Shown here in pieces: positions 8,501-16,894 of a stretch of 64,000 nt of DNA. The stretch covers positions 1,488,001 to 1,552,000 of the forward strand of contig OZ250155.1 of NCBI GenBank assembly GCA_965237775.1. The letters run 5' to 3'. The notes beneath the pieces are model-generated. The model was not told where the DNA came from. It saw only the letters and a program-made list of their open reading frames with translations, and did not search any database. The translations under genes were made by a program, and so were the position numbers. Each line of letters begins with the position of its first letter. The stretch's first letter is position 1. The stretch comes from CATOSP01 sp965237775 (GTDB taxonomy: Bacteria > Chloroflexota > Dehalococcoidia > Lucifugimonadales > UBA3495).

Positions 8501-9098
8501 GACCGGGACCGAGGCCGACGCAACCCCCGACCTCGCGGCCATCTTGGCGGAAGCATTAGAGGCTTCGGGGCCCTACCAGACTCCCCGGGAGAGGCCGCAG
8601 GCCATCACCGGAGTTACCGAACGGGTGCGTACCGGGCATGGCAACATGTACGTCACGATCAACTTTGACGAACAGAAGAACCCCTTCGAGGTGTTTGGCA
8701 ACCTGGGCAAGGCCGGGGGCTGTGACTCGGCCCAATTGGAGGCCATCTCCAGGCTGGTCTCGCTGGCGCTTCGCTCCCGGATCGACCCCAGAGTGGTCAT
8801 AGAGCAACTTCGGGGGATTACCTGCTGTCCCGCTTGGGATGAGGGCATCCTGGTGCGGTCGGGTCCGGATGCGGTTGCCCTGGCGTTGGAGCGTCACGTC
8901 AGCAGCGATGAAGATGTCACGCCGAATTACCCCTCTAACGGGGTGCAGATGAAAATGCTGGGGGGATCAAACCCCGGCGCGAACGGAAATGGGAATGGCT
9001 ACCACGCGATACAGAAGTGCCCTGATTGCAACGGTCCGGTCGTGTTCCAAGAGGGCTGCATCAAGTGCGTCTCTTGCGGCTGGAACAAGTGTGAGTAG
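5565..9098 (+). CDS. nrdJ: Vitamin B12-dependent (class II) ribonucleotide reductase with intein
   Basis: Reduces ribonucleotides to deoxyribonucleotides with an adenosylcobalamin-generated thiyl radical. The 1177-residue precursor holds an 812-residue enzyme interrupted by a 365-residue intein (308-672). Family landmarks are PNSPTLMNAG near 107, LSACFVLPV with Cys125, the junction NP|CGEQPLLPYESCNL with radical Cys673 and Cys684, and APTGTISIIAG further on. Cys125 and Cys684 match the redox pair of class II enzymes. The C terminus has the CxxC...CxxC tail ending CVSCGWNKCE, which recycles the active-site disulfide. It lies downstream of nrdR under a strong promoter. Splicing is required for activity because the radical cysteine is the residue after the intein. 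Confidence 0.96.
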   Translation: MTSNDSSVSSQKASAVARITSALRQAGVTGDIDAESPELTENAKVVLERRYLSKDREGNILEDADGMFRRVAKDLSLADFEYGATEEERQATEDEFYHAMRRLEVLPNSPTLMNAGRELQQLSACFVLPVDDALDSIFDRVKQTALIHKSGGGTGFSFSRLRPSGDVVGSTGGIASGPVSFIRAFDTATDVVKQGGTRRGANMGILNVDHPDVLAFIESKKDGKNLNNFNISVAVTTEFMERLRANEDYDLVNPRTGEVTGQLNARHVFDQIAQMAWQTGDPGLIFLDLINRDNPNPQLGKIESTNPCITGETLVYTDEGLQRAQDLWAGRKESQVVVDGRFTAGRFKQSGPVMATGVKPINRLVTQEGYEVRLTGDHRVMTNRGWVPSSELKSGDKVHLLNQKGGFGSGGSSELGQLLGWLVGDGTLRSDRAVLSFFGDEKVELAPQFAAMMQSAVRAPSGYRPEYEIGVVAVKDRDESRVSSSRFLDLAARHGLVPGNKHMVPESVLQGSEEMQSGFLRALFTADGHVSGKVEKGVSVRLTSINRSFLVDVQRVLLNFAIASVIYSDRRVEGLRSLPDGKGGYAQYHCQAYHDLVISKDNLLRFASEIGFISEAKQSALLARLASYRRGPHQESFTATFSALMPEGEEQVYDLTEPETHSFVANGMVVHNCGEQPLLPYESCNLASVNLARMVRYSQEDEGTVEIDWERLARVVKTTVHMLDNVIDRNDYPIPEIEEMSKKTRRIGLGVMGFSDLLIQLGIGYDSEEGVDLAEEVMRRVQEETHRASRKLTEVRGNFPAWDGSIYGTQDQPVSMRNSAPTTIAPTGTISIIAGASSGIEPLFALSYVRNVMDNTRLVEANPYFEAVAKEEGIYSRELMEELAQKGSLSRLDSEFEIPQWIKDVFRTSHDISPEWHVRMQAAFQKYTDNSVSKTINFPHEATVEDVATAYTLAHELGCKGITVYRDGSKAGQVLSTGETGTEADATPDLAAILAEALEASGPYQTPRERPQAITGVTERVRTGHGNMYVTINFDEQKNPFEVFGNLGKAGGCDSAQLEAISRLVSLALRSRIDPRVVIEQLRGITCCPAWDEGILVRSGPDAVALALERHVSSDEDVTPNYPSNGVQMKMLGGSNPGANGNGNGYHAIQKCPDCNGPVVFQEGCIKCVSCGWNKCE
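6486..7580 (+). other. Intein with LAGLIDADG homing endonuclease inside nrdJ
   Basis: Residues 308-672 of NrdJ form an intein. Block A starts CITGETLVYTDEG; block B has the T-x-D-H motif (LTGDHRVMT). The endonuclease blocks are LLGWLVGDGTL and LRALFTADGHV, both keeping the acidic metal ligand. The C-terminal blocks read VYDLTEPETHSFVANG and VVHN, with the penultimate His and terminal Asn needed for Asn cyclisation, followed by Cys at +1. All splicing residues and both endonuclease aspartates are present, so it appears fully functional. Confidence 0.93.
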
Positions 9099-9223
9099 GG
9101 CGGTTTTCTTGCGATCCGGAGAAGGCATGCAGGCGCGTGTGGTCGAAGGTGGTGGTTGCTCTGCGATCCAGGCGATTGAGCCTCGTGGGTAACAGGGTAT
9201 AGCGCCTGCCTGCCCTCCTCCCT

Positions 9224-9259
9224 GAAGCCCCCGGCTGGCCCCGGGGGCTTCTCCTTTTT
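9224..9259 (+). terminator. Strong intrinsic terminator after nrdJ
   Basis: GAAGCCCCCGG (9224-9234) pairs perfectly with CCGGGGGCTTC (9241-9251) around a 6-base loop and is followed by a CTCCTTTTT tract. Confidence 0.9.
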
Positions 9260-9262
9260 GCG

Positions 9263-9271
9263 TGCTATAAT
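9263..9271 (+). promoter_or_regulatory. Extended -10 promoter for pdxA
   Basis: TGCTATAAT at 9263-9271 is a perfect extended -10 element directly after the nrdJ terminator. No clear -35 is seen. Initiation near 9278 supports the ATG at 9358 over GTG 9289 as the start of pdxA. Confidence 0.5.
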
Positions 9272-9357
9272 CGCGCCACGCCGCTTTAGTGGCTGATCCT
9301 TGTGATTTATTCAAACAGAAGTCAATCCCAATGTCCAGTTCTCAGGAGACGGGAAAA

Positions 9358-10374
9358 ATGGAAGCTAACGACAGACCGGCCATTGCCATAACCATGGGAG
9401 ACCCATGCGGCATCGGTCCTGAAGTGGTAGTCAAAGCCCTCACGGACCCTCGGGTATATGCCTCCTGCAGGCCGGTGGTGGTGGGTAACACCTACGCGAT
9501 GGAGCGGGCTGTGGAGCTGACCGGCTCGTCGCTGCGCATCAGCGAGACCGATGATCCATCCGCTGCGGGATTGGACCCGCAAGTCGTCGACGTGCTGGAC
9601 ATCCACAACCTGAACCCGGAGGACATTACGGTTGGCCAGATCAGTCCGGCGTGCGGCAAGGCAGCCATGGAATGGGTGACGCGGGCCGGGGAGTTGGCAG
9701 TCGCCGGAGACGTGGCGGGACTAGCCACGGCGCCGTTGAACAAAGAGGCCGCCAGCCTGGCGGGGTATGAGTCCATCGGCCACATGGAACTGCTTCAGGA
9801 GCTAACTGGCTCCAAGATCGTGGCTACGATGCTGATGGCCAAGAACCTGCGGGTTGTCCACCTGACTACACACCGCTCTCTTAGGCTGGCGTGTGACTAC
9901 GTCAAGAAACCGCGCATATTGGACTTTCTGCAATTGACCCATGACAGTTTCATAAAGTGGGGGTTCCCCCATCCCAGAATCGGCGCCGCGGCCCTCAACC
10001 CCCACGGCAGCGATGGCGGACTGCTGGGCAACGAGGAAGCGGATGAGATCGCTCCCGCGGTGGCCGAGGCCCGGGAGCGGGGTATCGACGTTACAGGACC
10101 CGTGCCCGCGGACTCGATCTTTCACCAGGCAATCGAGGGCAGATACGATGCGGTGCTTGCCATGTTCCACGACCAGGGCCACATACCGGTGAAGGTGTAC
10201 GGATTCGAGGAAAGCATCACCGCAAATCTGGGGCTGCCGTTTGTGCGCACGTCCGTCGACCATGGCACGGCCTTCGACATCGCCGGGAAGGGCATCGCCA
10301 GCGAAGTAAGTATGCTGGAGTCAATCCGTTTAGCCGTTTCGCTGGCCAAAGGCGAAGGCATGTCCGATTTCTGA
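9358..10374 (+). CDS. pdxA: 4-hydroxythreonine-4-phosphate dehydrogenase PdxA
   Basis: NAD-dependent oxidative decarboxylase of the DXP-independent-of-PdxST route to pyridoxal phosphate, or of the related 4-phosphothreonate branch (PdxA2). Family motifs seen are MGDPCGIGPEV at the N terminus, VVHLTTHRSLR, the metal-ligand segment NPHGSDGG, MFHDQGHIPVK, and FVRTSVDHGTAFDIAGKG near the end. Metal-binding histidines are present in all three segments. ATG 9358 has AGGAG 9 bases upstream and gives 338 residues, the normal length. No other pyridoxine genes are adjacent, so the PdxA versus PdxA2 choice is open. Confidence 0.9.
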   Translation: MEANDRPAIAITMGDPCGIGPEVVVKALTDPRVYASCRPVVVGNTYAMERAVELTGSSLRISETDDPSAAGLDPQVVDVLDIHNLNPEDITVGQISPACGKAAMEWVTRAGELAVAGDVAGLATAPLNKEAASLAGYESIGHMELLQELTGSKIVATMLMAKNLRVVHLTTHRSLRLACDYVKKPRILDFLQLTHDSFIKWGFPHPRIGAAALNPHGSDGGLLGNEEADEIAPAVAEARERGIDVTGPVPADSIFHQAIEGRYDAVLAMFHDQGHIPVKVYGFEESITANLGLPFVRTSVDHGTAFDIAGKGIASEVSMLESIRLAVSLAKGEGMSDF

Positions 10375-10418
10375 CGTGAGGCGTGGACGATGGCCGGTGC
10401 TATGTGGATGGCGGCCGG

Positions 10419-10427
10419 TGCTATAAT
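10419..10427 (+). promoter_or_regulatory. Extended -10 promoter for proC
   Basis: TGCTATAAT at 10419-10427 repeats the element found before pdxA. A near-copy of the preceding bases (GATGGCCGGTGCTAT, 10389-10403) lies just upstream, so the region appears locally duplicated. Confidence 0.45.
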
Positions 10428-10478
10428 GGCGCATCACCGCCGAAAGGCTACTGAGACGAGAATGAAAGGTCGGGGCCG

Positions 10479-11282
10479 ATGAAGCTTGCATTTATAGGCG
10501 GAGGCACGATGGCAGAGGCCATCATGCGAGGTGTTATAGATGCCCACGTGGCCGAACCCGGGGACGTGAGTATCGGAGAACCCAGGGCTGAACGGCGGGA
10601 CTACATGACCGAGCAGTTTGGCGTCGCGGCCCACCAGGACAATCTGGAAGCGGCCCATGATGCCGACCTGGTATTCCTGTCCATCAAGCCACAGGACCTG
10701 CACGTGGTATTCGATCAGCTTGGGAGCCGCCTCAGCGGCAACCAGGCCGTGGTCTCTATCGTAGCCGGAGCGAAGATGCAGACCCTGGCAGACGGTATGG
10801 CCCATCCGCCTGTCATCCGGGTGATGCCCAATACCCCCGCCCAGATCGGCGCGGGAATGACCATGTGGACCTGCTCCAAGCAGGTGGCGGAGTCGCAACG
10901 GGACTTTACCAAGTCTGTGCTGTCTACCATTGGCCAGGAAATCTACGTAGACGACGAGAAATACCTGGACATGGCTACCGCCCTGAGCGCAAGCGGCCCG
11001 GCCTACGTTTTCTTGTTTTTGGAGGCGCTGATAGACGCGGGGGTGTATGTGGGACTGCCCAGGGACATGGCCCGAACGATGGCGTTGCAGACCGTCTATG
11101 GCAGCACCAAACTCGTGATGGACACCGGCAGGCATCCGGCGGACCTGAAAGACATGGTTGTATCCCCCGGCGGCACGACCGCCGAAGGACTGCAGGCTCT
11201 GGAACGGGCCGGCGTTCCCGCCGCCCTAGTCGAGGCTGTCAACGCGGCCTACCTGAAGTCGATAAAGCTCGGCCAGCAGTAG
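10479..11282 (+). CDS. proC: Pyrroline-5-carboxylate reductase
   Basis: Catalyses the last step of proline synthesis, reducing 1-pyrroline-5-carboxylate with NAD(P)H. The 267-residue protein starts with the Rossmann motif FIGGGTMAEA, has VIRVMPNTPAQIGAG near 109, and carries the signature in the C-terminal dimerisation domain (ALSASGPAYVFLFLEAL, then SPGGTTAEGL). The length is normal. Genes for a YggT-family membrane protein and DegV follow closely; proC-yggT adjacency is common in bacteria. Confidence 0.95.
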   Translation: MKLAFIGGGTMAEAIMRGVIDAHVAEPGDVSIGEPRAERRDYMTEQFGVAAHQDNLEAAHDADLVFLSIKPQDLHVVFDQLGSRLSGNQAVVSIVAGAKMQTLADGMAHPPVIRVMPNTPAQIGAGMTMWTCSKQVAESQRDFTKSVLSTIGQEIYVDDEKYLDMATALSASGPAYVFLFLEALIDAGVYVGLPRDMARTMALQTVYGSTKLVMDTGRHPADLKDMVVSPGGTTAEGLQALERAGVPAALVEAVNAAYLKSIKLGQQ

Positions 11283-11291
11283 CGGGTTGCC

Positions 11292-11555
11292 TTGGTAAAT
11301 ATCCTGAACCTGGTAATTACCCTGCTGACGGTAGCTATTTTCACCCGCGCATTGTTGTCCTTCTTGGTGCCCATACTTGGCAATCGTCCCCACCCCTTGG
11401 TGGCGAACTTTCAGGCCGTGGTGGTCCAACTTACTGAACCGCTGCTGGCTCCCCTCCGGCGCATTCTTCCAACCGTGGGATCGTTCGACTTGAGCCCTAT
11501 GGTTGCCCTTATAATTCTCTGGGCGATCAGGGAGATCCTGGTGTCCAGACTATGA
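11292..11555 (+). CDS. YggT family membrane protein
   Basis: An 87-residue integral membrane protein with two hydrophobic helices (about 3-27 and 68-83) flanking the family loop with NRPHP and LTEPLLAPLRRILP. YggT proteins are inner-membrane proteins of poorly defined role, often linked to proC and in some bacteria to cell division or osmotic stress. The start is TTG, 9 bases after the proC stop, so translation is probably coupled to proC. Confidence 0.85.
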   Translation: MVNILNLVITLLTVAIFTRALLSFLVPILGNRPHPLVANFQAVVVQLTEPLLAPLRRILPTVGSFDLSPMVALIILWAIREILVSRL

Positions 11556-11669
11556 ACGGGGTTCGATCTCCACTTCGGCATTCGTTGTCCTTCCTACTGA
11601 GTCCGGCAGCGCTTGATTCGCAGATCATCCACCGCTATTTTCCATCTCCAGCCGTGAGGTAGCGACCGC

Positions 11670-12545
11670 GTGGTCCGACGACCCGACCTAGCGGTGGTGG
11701 TGGATAGCGGGAGCTGTCTTCCCGGCGCACTGCTGCGCAAATGGGCGATTACCGTGGTCCCTCACCGGCTGGTCCTCGACGGCCACACTTACCGCGACGG
11801 AGTGGACATTCAACCGGCGGACTTCTACAAGACGCTTCGGGCTGGCGGATGCACGCCTACGACTTCGGGCCCGACGCCTGGGGATTTCCTGGAAGCTTTT
11901 TCCAATGCCGCACAGGGGTGCAAGGATGTGGTATGCCTCACGCCCGCCGCCGGTTTTAGCGTTGCCCACCAGTCGGCGTTGACGGCATGCGGTATGGCGC
12001 AGGGTGACCTAGACGATACCAGGATCGAAGTAATCGATAGCGGGACCGCCGCAGGGGGAGAGGGGTTGTTGGCGTTGGCTGCCGCCGACTGGGCCTGCCA
12101 GGGGCTAGGAGTTGACGAGGTCTCCCGGAGAGTACATTCGTTGATTCCCCGGATTGACCTGGTCGCGTTCCTTGACACACTGGAGTACCTGGAACGAGGT
12201 GGACGAATAGGCAGGGTCCCGGCCTGGGCCGGCGGCCTGCTAAACATCAAGCCCGTCGCCGAATTGAAGATGGGTAAGACGAGTCTTGTCGCTAAGCCCA
12301 GAGGGCGGGCCAGAGCCACGGAACGCCTGTTGGCATTCCTCCGGGAACGGGTGGGGGGAAGACCGATTCGGGCCAACGTGATGGAGGCCGACGCCCCCGA
12401 GGACGCCGATGGCCTGCTGCACCGAATTCAGGCCGAGTTCGACTGCCAGCAAGCATTCACTAGCCAATTCACCCCAGTGATGGGAGCCCACACGGGTCCC
12501 GGGCTGCTCGGAATCGCGTTTCATACAGTGAACGAGGACTCTTGA
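11670..12545 (+). CDS. DegV family fatty-acid-binding protein
   Basis: The 291-residue product has the DegV fold landmarks: VVVDSGSCLPG at the N terminus, TPTTSGPTPGDFLEAF near 63 with the T-S-x-P ligand-binding motif, a central VIDSGTAAGGEGLL, and DTLEYLERGGRIGR followed by the conserved LLNIKPV segment. DegV (FakB-like) proteins bind a fatty acid and can present it to a FakA kinase. No fakA is seen nearby. The GTG start is preceded by a 114-base gap with no clear promoter. Confidence 0.88.
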   Translation: MVRRPDLAVVVDSGSCLPGALLRKWAITVVPHRLVLDGHTYRDGVDIQPADFYKTLRAGGCTPTTSGPTPGDFLEAFSNAAQGCKDVVCLTPAAGFSVAHQSALTACGMAQGDLDDTRIEVIDSGTAAGGEGLLALAAADWACQGLGVDEVSRRVHSLIPRIDLVAFLDTLEYLERGGRIGRVPAWAGGLLNIKPVAELKMGKTSLVAKPRGRARATERLLAFLRERVGGRPIRANVMEADAPEDADGLLHRIQAEFDCQQAFTSQFTPVMGAHTGPGLLGIAFHTVNEDS

Positions 12546-12603
12546 TAGTGAGCGCCAACCGTTTCCGGTATTCATTAACAGGTTTCTCGCGTAGGTAAGA
12601 AAC

Positions 12604-13263
12604 ATGCAAGATCCCTTGTTCGGCGGTGTCCAACGAGAAACGGCCTCGGAAGTCGCCGCCCCGTTGCGGGAACTATTGGAACGGGACGCGACGGCCAACG
12701 GCGCGTTGGCCTGCGGCCACCCTCTGCTGGTCGTGCTTTCGGGCTTGCCGGGGACCGGCAAGTCACATTTCGCCAGGAGTCTGACGGCCCGGCTACCACT
12801 GGTCGTCTTGGAGAGTGACCGCCTGCGGCGAACGATGGTCACGAAACCGCGGTACACGCCAGAGGAGCATGGCAGGGTGTTCTCGGCTTGTCATCTACTG
12901 ATCGAGGAGTTCTTGAGTGAGGGACGCAGGGTGCTTTTCGATGCGACCAACCTGACTGAGAATTTCCGGCAGCCCCTTTACGACATAGCTGAGCGGACTT
13001 CATCACCACTGATTGTCGTCCGGTTTACCGCTCCCCAGGGAGTGGTAAGAAAGCGGCTGGAGTCCAGACTGGCGGGGGCCAACCCTGGGGACAACTCTGA
13101 AGCGGGTTGGACGGTCTATTGCAAGATGGCGCCGTTTGAACAGCCGATTCCCAGGGGGCACCTGACCGTCGACTCATCGGTTCCGACTTCCTGGGCGTTG
13201 GAGCAGATCGTCCGCCGGGCAGTCAAACCGACGAACAGCGATGGCTCCCCCGGGCCCGTTTAA
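12604..13263 (+). CDS. AAA/zeta-toxin-like ATP-binding kinase
   Basis: A 219-residue P-loop protein. Walker A is GLPGTGKSHF near residue 50 and the strand VLFDATNLTE near 114 resembles the Walker B and substrate region of AAA_33-type small-molecule kinases. An ESDRLRR segment follows the first strand. The family phosphorylates nucleosides, sugars or other small metabolites; no substrate can be assigned. The neighbours (DegV, MFS) do not narrow it down. The C-terminal tail is short and low complexity. Confidence 0.7.
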   Translation: MQDPLFGGVQRETASEVAAPLRELLERDATANGALACGHPLLVVLSGLPGTGKSHFARSLTARLPLVVLESDRLRRTMVTKPRYTPEEHGRVFSACHLLIEEFLSEGRRVLFDATNLTENFRQPLYDIAERTSSPLIVVRFTAPQGVVRKRLESRLAGANPGDNSEAGWTVYCKMAPFEQPIPRGHLTVDSSVPTSWALEQIVRRAVKPTNSDGSPGPV

Positions 13264-13333
13264 CCGCAACCGTAGTTGCCAGGACCGCCGCGAGTCTTTA
13301 GAGTAGCGGGAAACTCCTGGCAGGTCCGTCAGA

Positions 13334-14617
13334 ATGGCCGGACAACCCACCACCAGACCTGAAGCCCTCCCCTATTCCGACTTACCCGACAGTTACCATA
13401 GGTGGAAATGGCGGGTCCTCCTTTCATTTTGCCTGTTTTACCTGTTCATTTACCTTGGCCGGTTCAGCTTTTGGCCAACCGCGCCACTGGTGCAAGAAGA
13501 CCTCTCTCTGAGCCACGTGGAAATCGGGTTGATCAACGCCTTTTTGCTCTGGGGGTTCGGCCTGGGGGACATCTGCCATGGTCGGCTAGCTGAGGCGTAT
13601 GGCCTGCGGCTGTGGGTGCTTTGCGGGGCGGTGCTGACCACGCTCTTTAGCTGGGTCACCAGTTTTGCCAACTCCGCCATCGGTTTCGCCATTCCCTGGG
13701 GAATCGCTGGATTCGTCAACGCCGCCTGCTGGAGTCCGGCCATCAGTATGATCTCTCAGTGGTGGCCGCGCCGCGACCGGGGCATGGCGATGGGAATCCT
13801 GGGAACGGCCACCGGCGGGGCGATGCTGTTGATGTGGTGGGTGGCGGGTTCCGTGGGAGCCGAGTTCGGTTGGCGGGCGGCCTTTCGATATCCACCGCTA
13901 ATCATTACCGCATTGGGCGTCCTGTTTTACTTGATGACTCGGGACCGTCCCTCGGATGTCGGGTTACCGGAATACATCGAGGAAGACGAGGTCTCAGCTA
14001 CCCCGGAAGCAATGGACTCCGCCCGGCTCAAGGGCATGGGTCCCTACAAGGAGCTGTTGTCCAATCCTCGCTTCCACCTCGCTAGCCACGTCAAGGGTCT
14101 CGAGAATGTGGTCCGGTATGGGCTGACTACGTGGGTGCCGATCTACTACTTCACCGAGGGCGGCCATTCCATCGAGTCCACCCTGCTAGTCACGTTGCTT
14201 CTTCCCCTGGGATACCTGGTTGCGCCCCCGATCTCCGGCCTCATTTCGGACAGGCTCATGGGCAGCCGAAGGAGACCGATGGTAGTCGCCTCCTGCGGTT
14301 TGAGCGCCGTCGCGCTGGTGGCCATCGCACTTGCTCCGCCAGCCAATGCGGTACTGGGCGCGTCGCTTCTGTTGCTGGGCGGGGTATCCATGGGGCTGTC
14401 GCCAATGTCGGCCCTTGCTGTCGACATCGCGGGGCGGCGAATGTCAGGGACCTCCTCCGGGCTGCTGGACGCGCATGGATACGCCTATGCGGGGCTCCAG
14501 GCGATGGTGTTCAGCCTGGTGTTGGACATGAGCGGCAGCCCATGGCCAGTGGTATTCTTGACTATGGCAGTCACCAGGGTTGTGTCTGCCGGGATGATCG
14601 CTCGGGTCAGAGTTTAA
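13334..14617 (+). CDS. Major facilitator superfamily transporter
   Basis: A 427-residue membrane protein with about 12 hydrophobic segments. The N-terminal half reads WRVLLSFCLFYLFIYLGRFSF followed by a G-R-L-AEAYG loop between helices 2 and 3. A central charged loop (about 210-245) contains RDRPSDVGLPEY, typical of organophosphate or glycerol-3-phosphate antiporter-like MFS proteins, where that phrase follows helix 6. The substrate is unknown. It lies 24 bases before an alpha/beta hydrolase, so the two may be co-transcribed. Confidence 0.85.
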   Translation: MAGQPTTRPEALPYSDLPDSYHRWKWRVLLSFCLFYLFIYLGRFSFWPTAPLVQEDLSLSHVEIGLINAFLLWGFGLGDICHGRLAEAYGLRLWVLCGAVLTTLFSWVTSFANSAIGFAIPWGIAGFVNAACWSPAISMISQWWPRRDRGMAMGILGTATGGAMLLMWWVAGSVGAEFGWRAAFRYPPLIITALGVLFYLMTRDRPSDVGLPEYIEEDEVSATPEAMDSARLKGMGPYKELLSNPRFHLASHVKGLENVVRYGLTTWVPIYYFTEGGHSIESTLLVTLLLPLGYLVAPPISGLISDRLMGSRRRPMVVASCGLSAVALVAIALAPPANAVLGASLLLLGGVSMGLSPMSALAVDIAGRRMSGTSSGLLDAHGYAYAGLQAMVFSLVLDMSGSPWPVVFLTMAVTRVVSAGMIARVRV

Positions 14618-14640
14618 GACTCGGTTGGTGCACTAAAGCC

Positions 14641-15795
14641 GTGAAACGGTCCCTGGCAAAATGGCTCAGGCGGGCGACGCTGGCGCTCCTCGCGTTGGCT
14701 GGCGGGCTGGCCATCTTCCTCATAGTGACCCCTCAAGGACGGGCAGGCTATCATACCGCCTTCTTCGTGCTGCAAGTCCTGGACCTCGGCGTGAAACCCC
14801 AAACATGGTTCACCGCCGAGCCAGTACGGGAGGAGGTGCGCTATTCCCAGGCCGACGGCGAGGGCGTCGCGGACATCTACCGGGTGACCGGCAAGGGAGA
14901 GCAGGCGGCAGTCCTGATTTTCCTGGGGGCGAACGCAGCGGGCAGGGATGACAAGGATGTCGTAAACCTTGGCGAGAGTCTGGCTCGCGCGGGATTCGTG
15001 ACTATGTTCCACTGGTCGCCCACAATGGCGTTGCAGAGCAACATCGACCCCCGTGAGGTCGATAATCTAGTGCACGCTTTCCAATACTTGAGGTCGCGGG
15101 AGTACGTGGACTCCGGCAAGGTCGGTATGGGAGGGTTTTGCGTTGGCGCCTCTTTCGCGTTGGTGGCGGCGGCTGACCCTCGTATCCGAAACGAGGTGGT
15201 GTTTGTCAACGCGTTTGGCCCCTATTTCGATGCGGCCGATCTGTTGAGGCAGGTGGCGAGCCGGTCCCGATTCTATGAAGGACAGACGGAGCCCTGGCAG
15301 CCAGATAGGCTGACCATGTTGGTCGTGGCGAACGAGTTAATCGAGACCATCGAAGACCCCCAGACCAGGGATATGATGGCCAATCGGTACCTTCGGGGCC
15401 ACCAGGAAAAGCCGGGTGGCCTGGATGCGCTGCCAGCCGACGCCCAAACGGTCCGCCGGATCCTGGACGGCGCGAGTCTCGAAGAAGCGATGACCCTTTA
15501 CGAGGCTTTGCCTGAGAGTTTCCGGAGCGACATGACGACGGTCTCTCCCAGCACATACGTGGGAGACCTGCGGGCCCGGGTAATGCTTATGCACACCCGG
15601 GACGACCACTTGGTGCCGGCGGCGGAATCCCGCCGGATGGCGGACGTGCTGGAGGCCAGGGGGAATTACCGCTACACCGAGGTGCTGGCCTTCGATCACG
15701 TCCGTCCCACCAATACGGGGGACCTGTGGTTCGTTGCTAAAGAAGCCTTTAAGCTCTTCAGACACATGTATGATATTATTCGCGAAGCCGTCTAA
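14641..15795 (+). CDS. Membrane-anchored alpha/beta hydrolase with Cys nucleophile motif
   Basis: From the GTG at 14641 the product has 384 residues: a basic N terminus (KRSLAKWLRR), one hydrophobic segment (TLALLALAGGLAIFLIV) that looks like a signal anchor, then an alpha/beta-hydrolase domain. The nucleophile elbow is GGFCVGAS, the G-x-C-x-G form of dienelactone-hydrolase-like enzymes. HTRDDHLVP supplies a candidate acid and FDHVRP a candidate histidine. The substrate is unknown. The open frame extends further upstream inside the MFS gene, but that part is antisense-frame translation and was discarded. Confidence 0.75.
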   Translation: MKRSLAKWLRRATLALLALAGGLAIFLIVTPQGRAGYHTAFFVLQVLDLGVKPQTWFTAEPVREEVRYSQADGEGVADIYRVTGKGEQAAVLIFLGANAAGRDDKDVVNLGESLARAGFVTMFHWSPTMALQSNIDPREVDNLVHAFQYLRSREYVDSGKVGMGGFCVGASFALVAAADPRIRNEVVFVNAFGPYFDAADLLRQVASRSRFYEGQTEPWQPDRLTMLVVANELIETIEDPQTRDMMANRYLRGHQEKPGGLDALPADAQTVRRILDGASLEEAMTLYEALPESFRSDMTTVSPSTYVGDLRARVMLMHTRDDHLVPAAESRRMADVLEARGNYRYTEVLAFDHVRPTNTGDLWFVAKEAFKLFRHMYDIIREAV

Positions 15796-15812
15796 ATGGA
15801 GGTGGTTTCTAT

Positions 15813-16715
15813 ATGGGATTGGACACGGTTGCGATTCTGAGCCCTGGTGACATGGGCCACGCGGTTGGGGAGTTATTGGGAGAGCGAGGGCTGAGAGTAT
15901 TGACCTGCCTCGATGGGAGGAGCGAGCGGACGAGGACTTTGTCGGAGAAGGCGGGGATTGTGGACGTTCCCACCATGGAAGATTTGGTCGAACAAAGCCA
16001 AATCTTGCTTTCGATAACCGTTTCGGAAGCCGTACCCGCTTTGTGCATGGAGATAGCTTCGGCGGTGCGAGAGACGGGGACCGACCTTCTGTTTGCGGAG
16101 TGCAACGCGATCGCCCCCCAGGTGTCCAAGGAGATGGAGCCGATCATAACCGGCTCCGGCGCGAGATACGTGGATGCTTCCATCGTGGGAGGACCGCCGC
16201 GCAACGGTTCAAGTCCGCGTTTCTACACGTCCGGAGACCATACGGAGGAGTTGGCGCAGCTCAAGGACTATGGGTTGGACGTCCGCCCGGTGGGACCGGA
16301 AGTGGGGCAGGCTTCCGGGGTCAAAATGTGCTATGCGGCGATGACCAAGGGTTCATCCGCCCTGTACGCCCAGCTATTGCTGGCCGCCGAGCTTATGGGG
16401 CTTTCGGACCATGTGAAGGAGGAGTTCCGCCACAGTCAATCGGCGGTGATGCAGCGAATGGAGCGGGGAATCCCCGGCATTCCGGCCAGGTCCCGCCGCT
16501 GGGTTAGCGAGATGCAGGAAATCGAGGCTACCTTCGCCAACCTTGGCCTGACCCACCATCTTTTCCGGGGCGTCACGGACATGTACCGGTTGATTGGCGG
16601 GACGCCGCTTGGGGAAGAGACTCCGGAGTCCAGGGACCGAGAACGGAGTCTCGAAGAGACCATGCAACTCCTGGCGCAATGGGTACAGGGCAACTCCGCC
16701 GAGACCTCCCTGTAG
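15813..16715 (+). CDS. 6-phosphogluconate dehydrogenase-like oxidoreductase (DUF1932 type)
   Basis: A 300-residue NAD(P)-binding protein. The N-terminal Rossmann motif is ILSPGDMGHAVG, followed by the beta-hydroxyacid-dehydrogenase-like strands LLSITVSEAVP and FAECNAIAPQ, then DASIVGGPPRNG, and a helical C-terminal domain with GVKMCYAAMTKGSSALY, where the lysine corresponds to the catalytic Lys of the superfamily. This matches the NAD_binding_2 plus DUF1932 arrangement. GGAGGTG lies 8 bases before ATG. The substrate is unknown. Confidence 0.8.
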   Translation: MGLDTVAILSPGDMGHAVGELLGERGLRVLTCLDGRSERTRTLSEKAGIVDVPTMEDLVEQSQILLSITVSEAVPALCMEIASAVRETGTDLLFAECNAIAPQVSKEMEPIITGSGARYVDASIVGGPPRNGSSPRFYTSGDHTEELAQLKDYGLDVRPVGPEVGQASGVKMCYAAMTKGSSALYAQLLLAAELMGLSDHVKEEFRHSQSAVMQRMERGIPGIPARSRRWVSEMQEIEATFANLGLTHHLFRGVTDMYRLIGGTPLGEETPESRDRERSLEETMQLLAQWVQGNSAETSL

Positions 16716-16809
16716 TTTCCCGGCAACCCGCTTCGTAGCGAGTCTCCCGCCGCGCCTTACGCCGTATCGACGGTTGCTGGCGGCGTGATGATTCCATAGG
16801 CTCTAACGC

Positions 16810-16847
16810 AAAGAGTCCCGGAGCAATCGTTCCGGGACTCTTTCTTA
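16810..16847. terminator. Bidirectional intrinsic terminator
   Basis: AAAGAGTCCCGGA (16810-16822) pairs with TCCGGGACTCTTT (16831-16843), a perfect 13-bp stem with an 8-base loop. A and T runs on either side let it serve both the plus-strand dehydrogenase and the minus-strand cupin gene. Confidence 0.9.
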
Positions 16848-16894
16848 CTGCCGTTTAATACGCCAGCTTGTACGGGCGATTCCGGGATATAGGT

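Noticed and set aside
10434..11135. 233-residue minus-strand open frame
   Set aside because: Antisense to proC; His/Gly-rich shadow.
14131..14640. Upstream part of the hydrolase reading frame
   Set aside because: Out-of-frame translation of the MFS gene; the GTG at 14641 starts the signal anchor and conserved domain.
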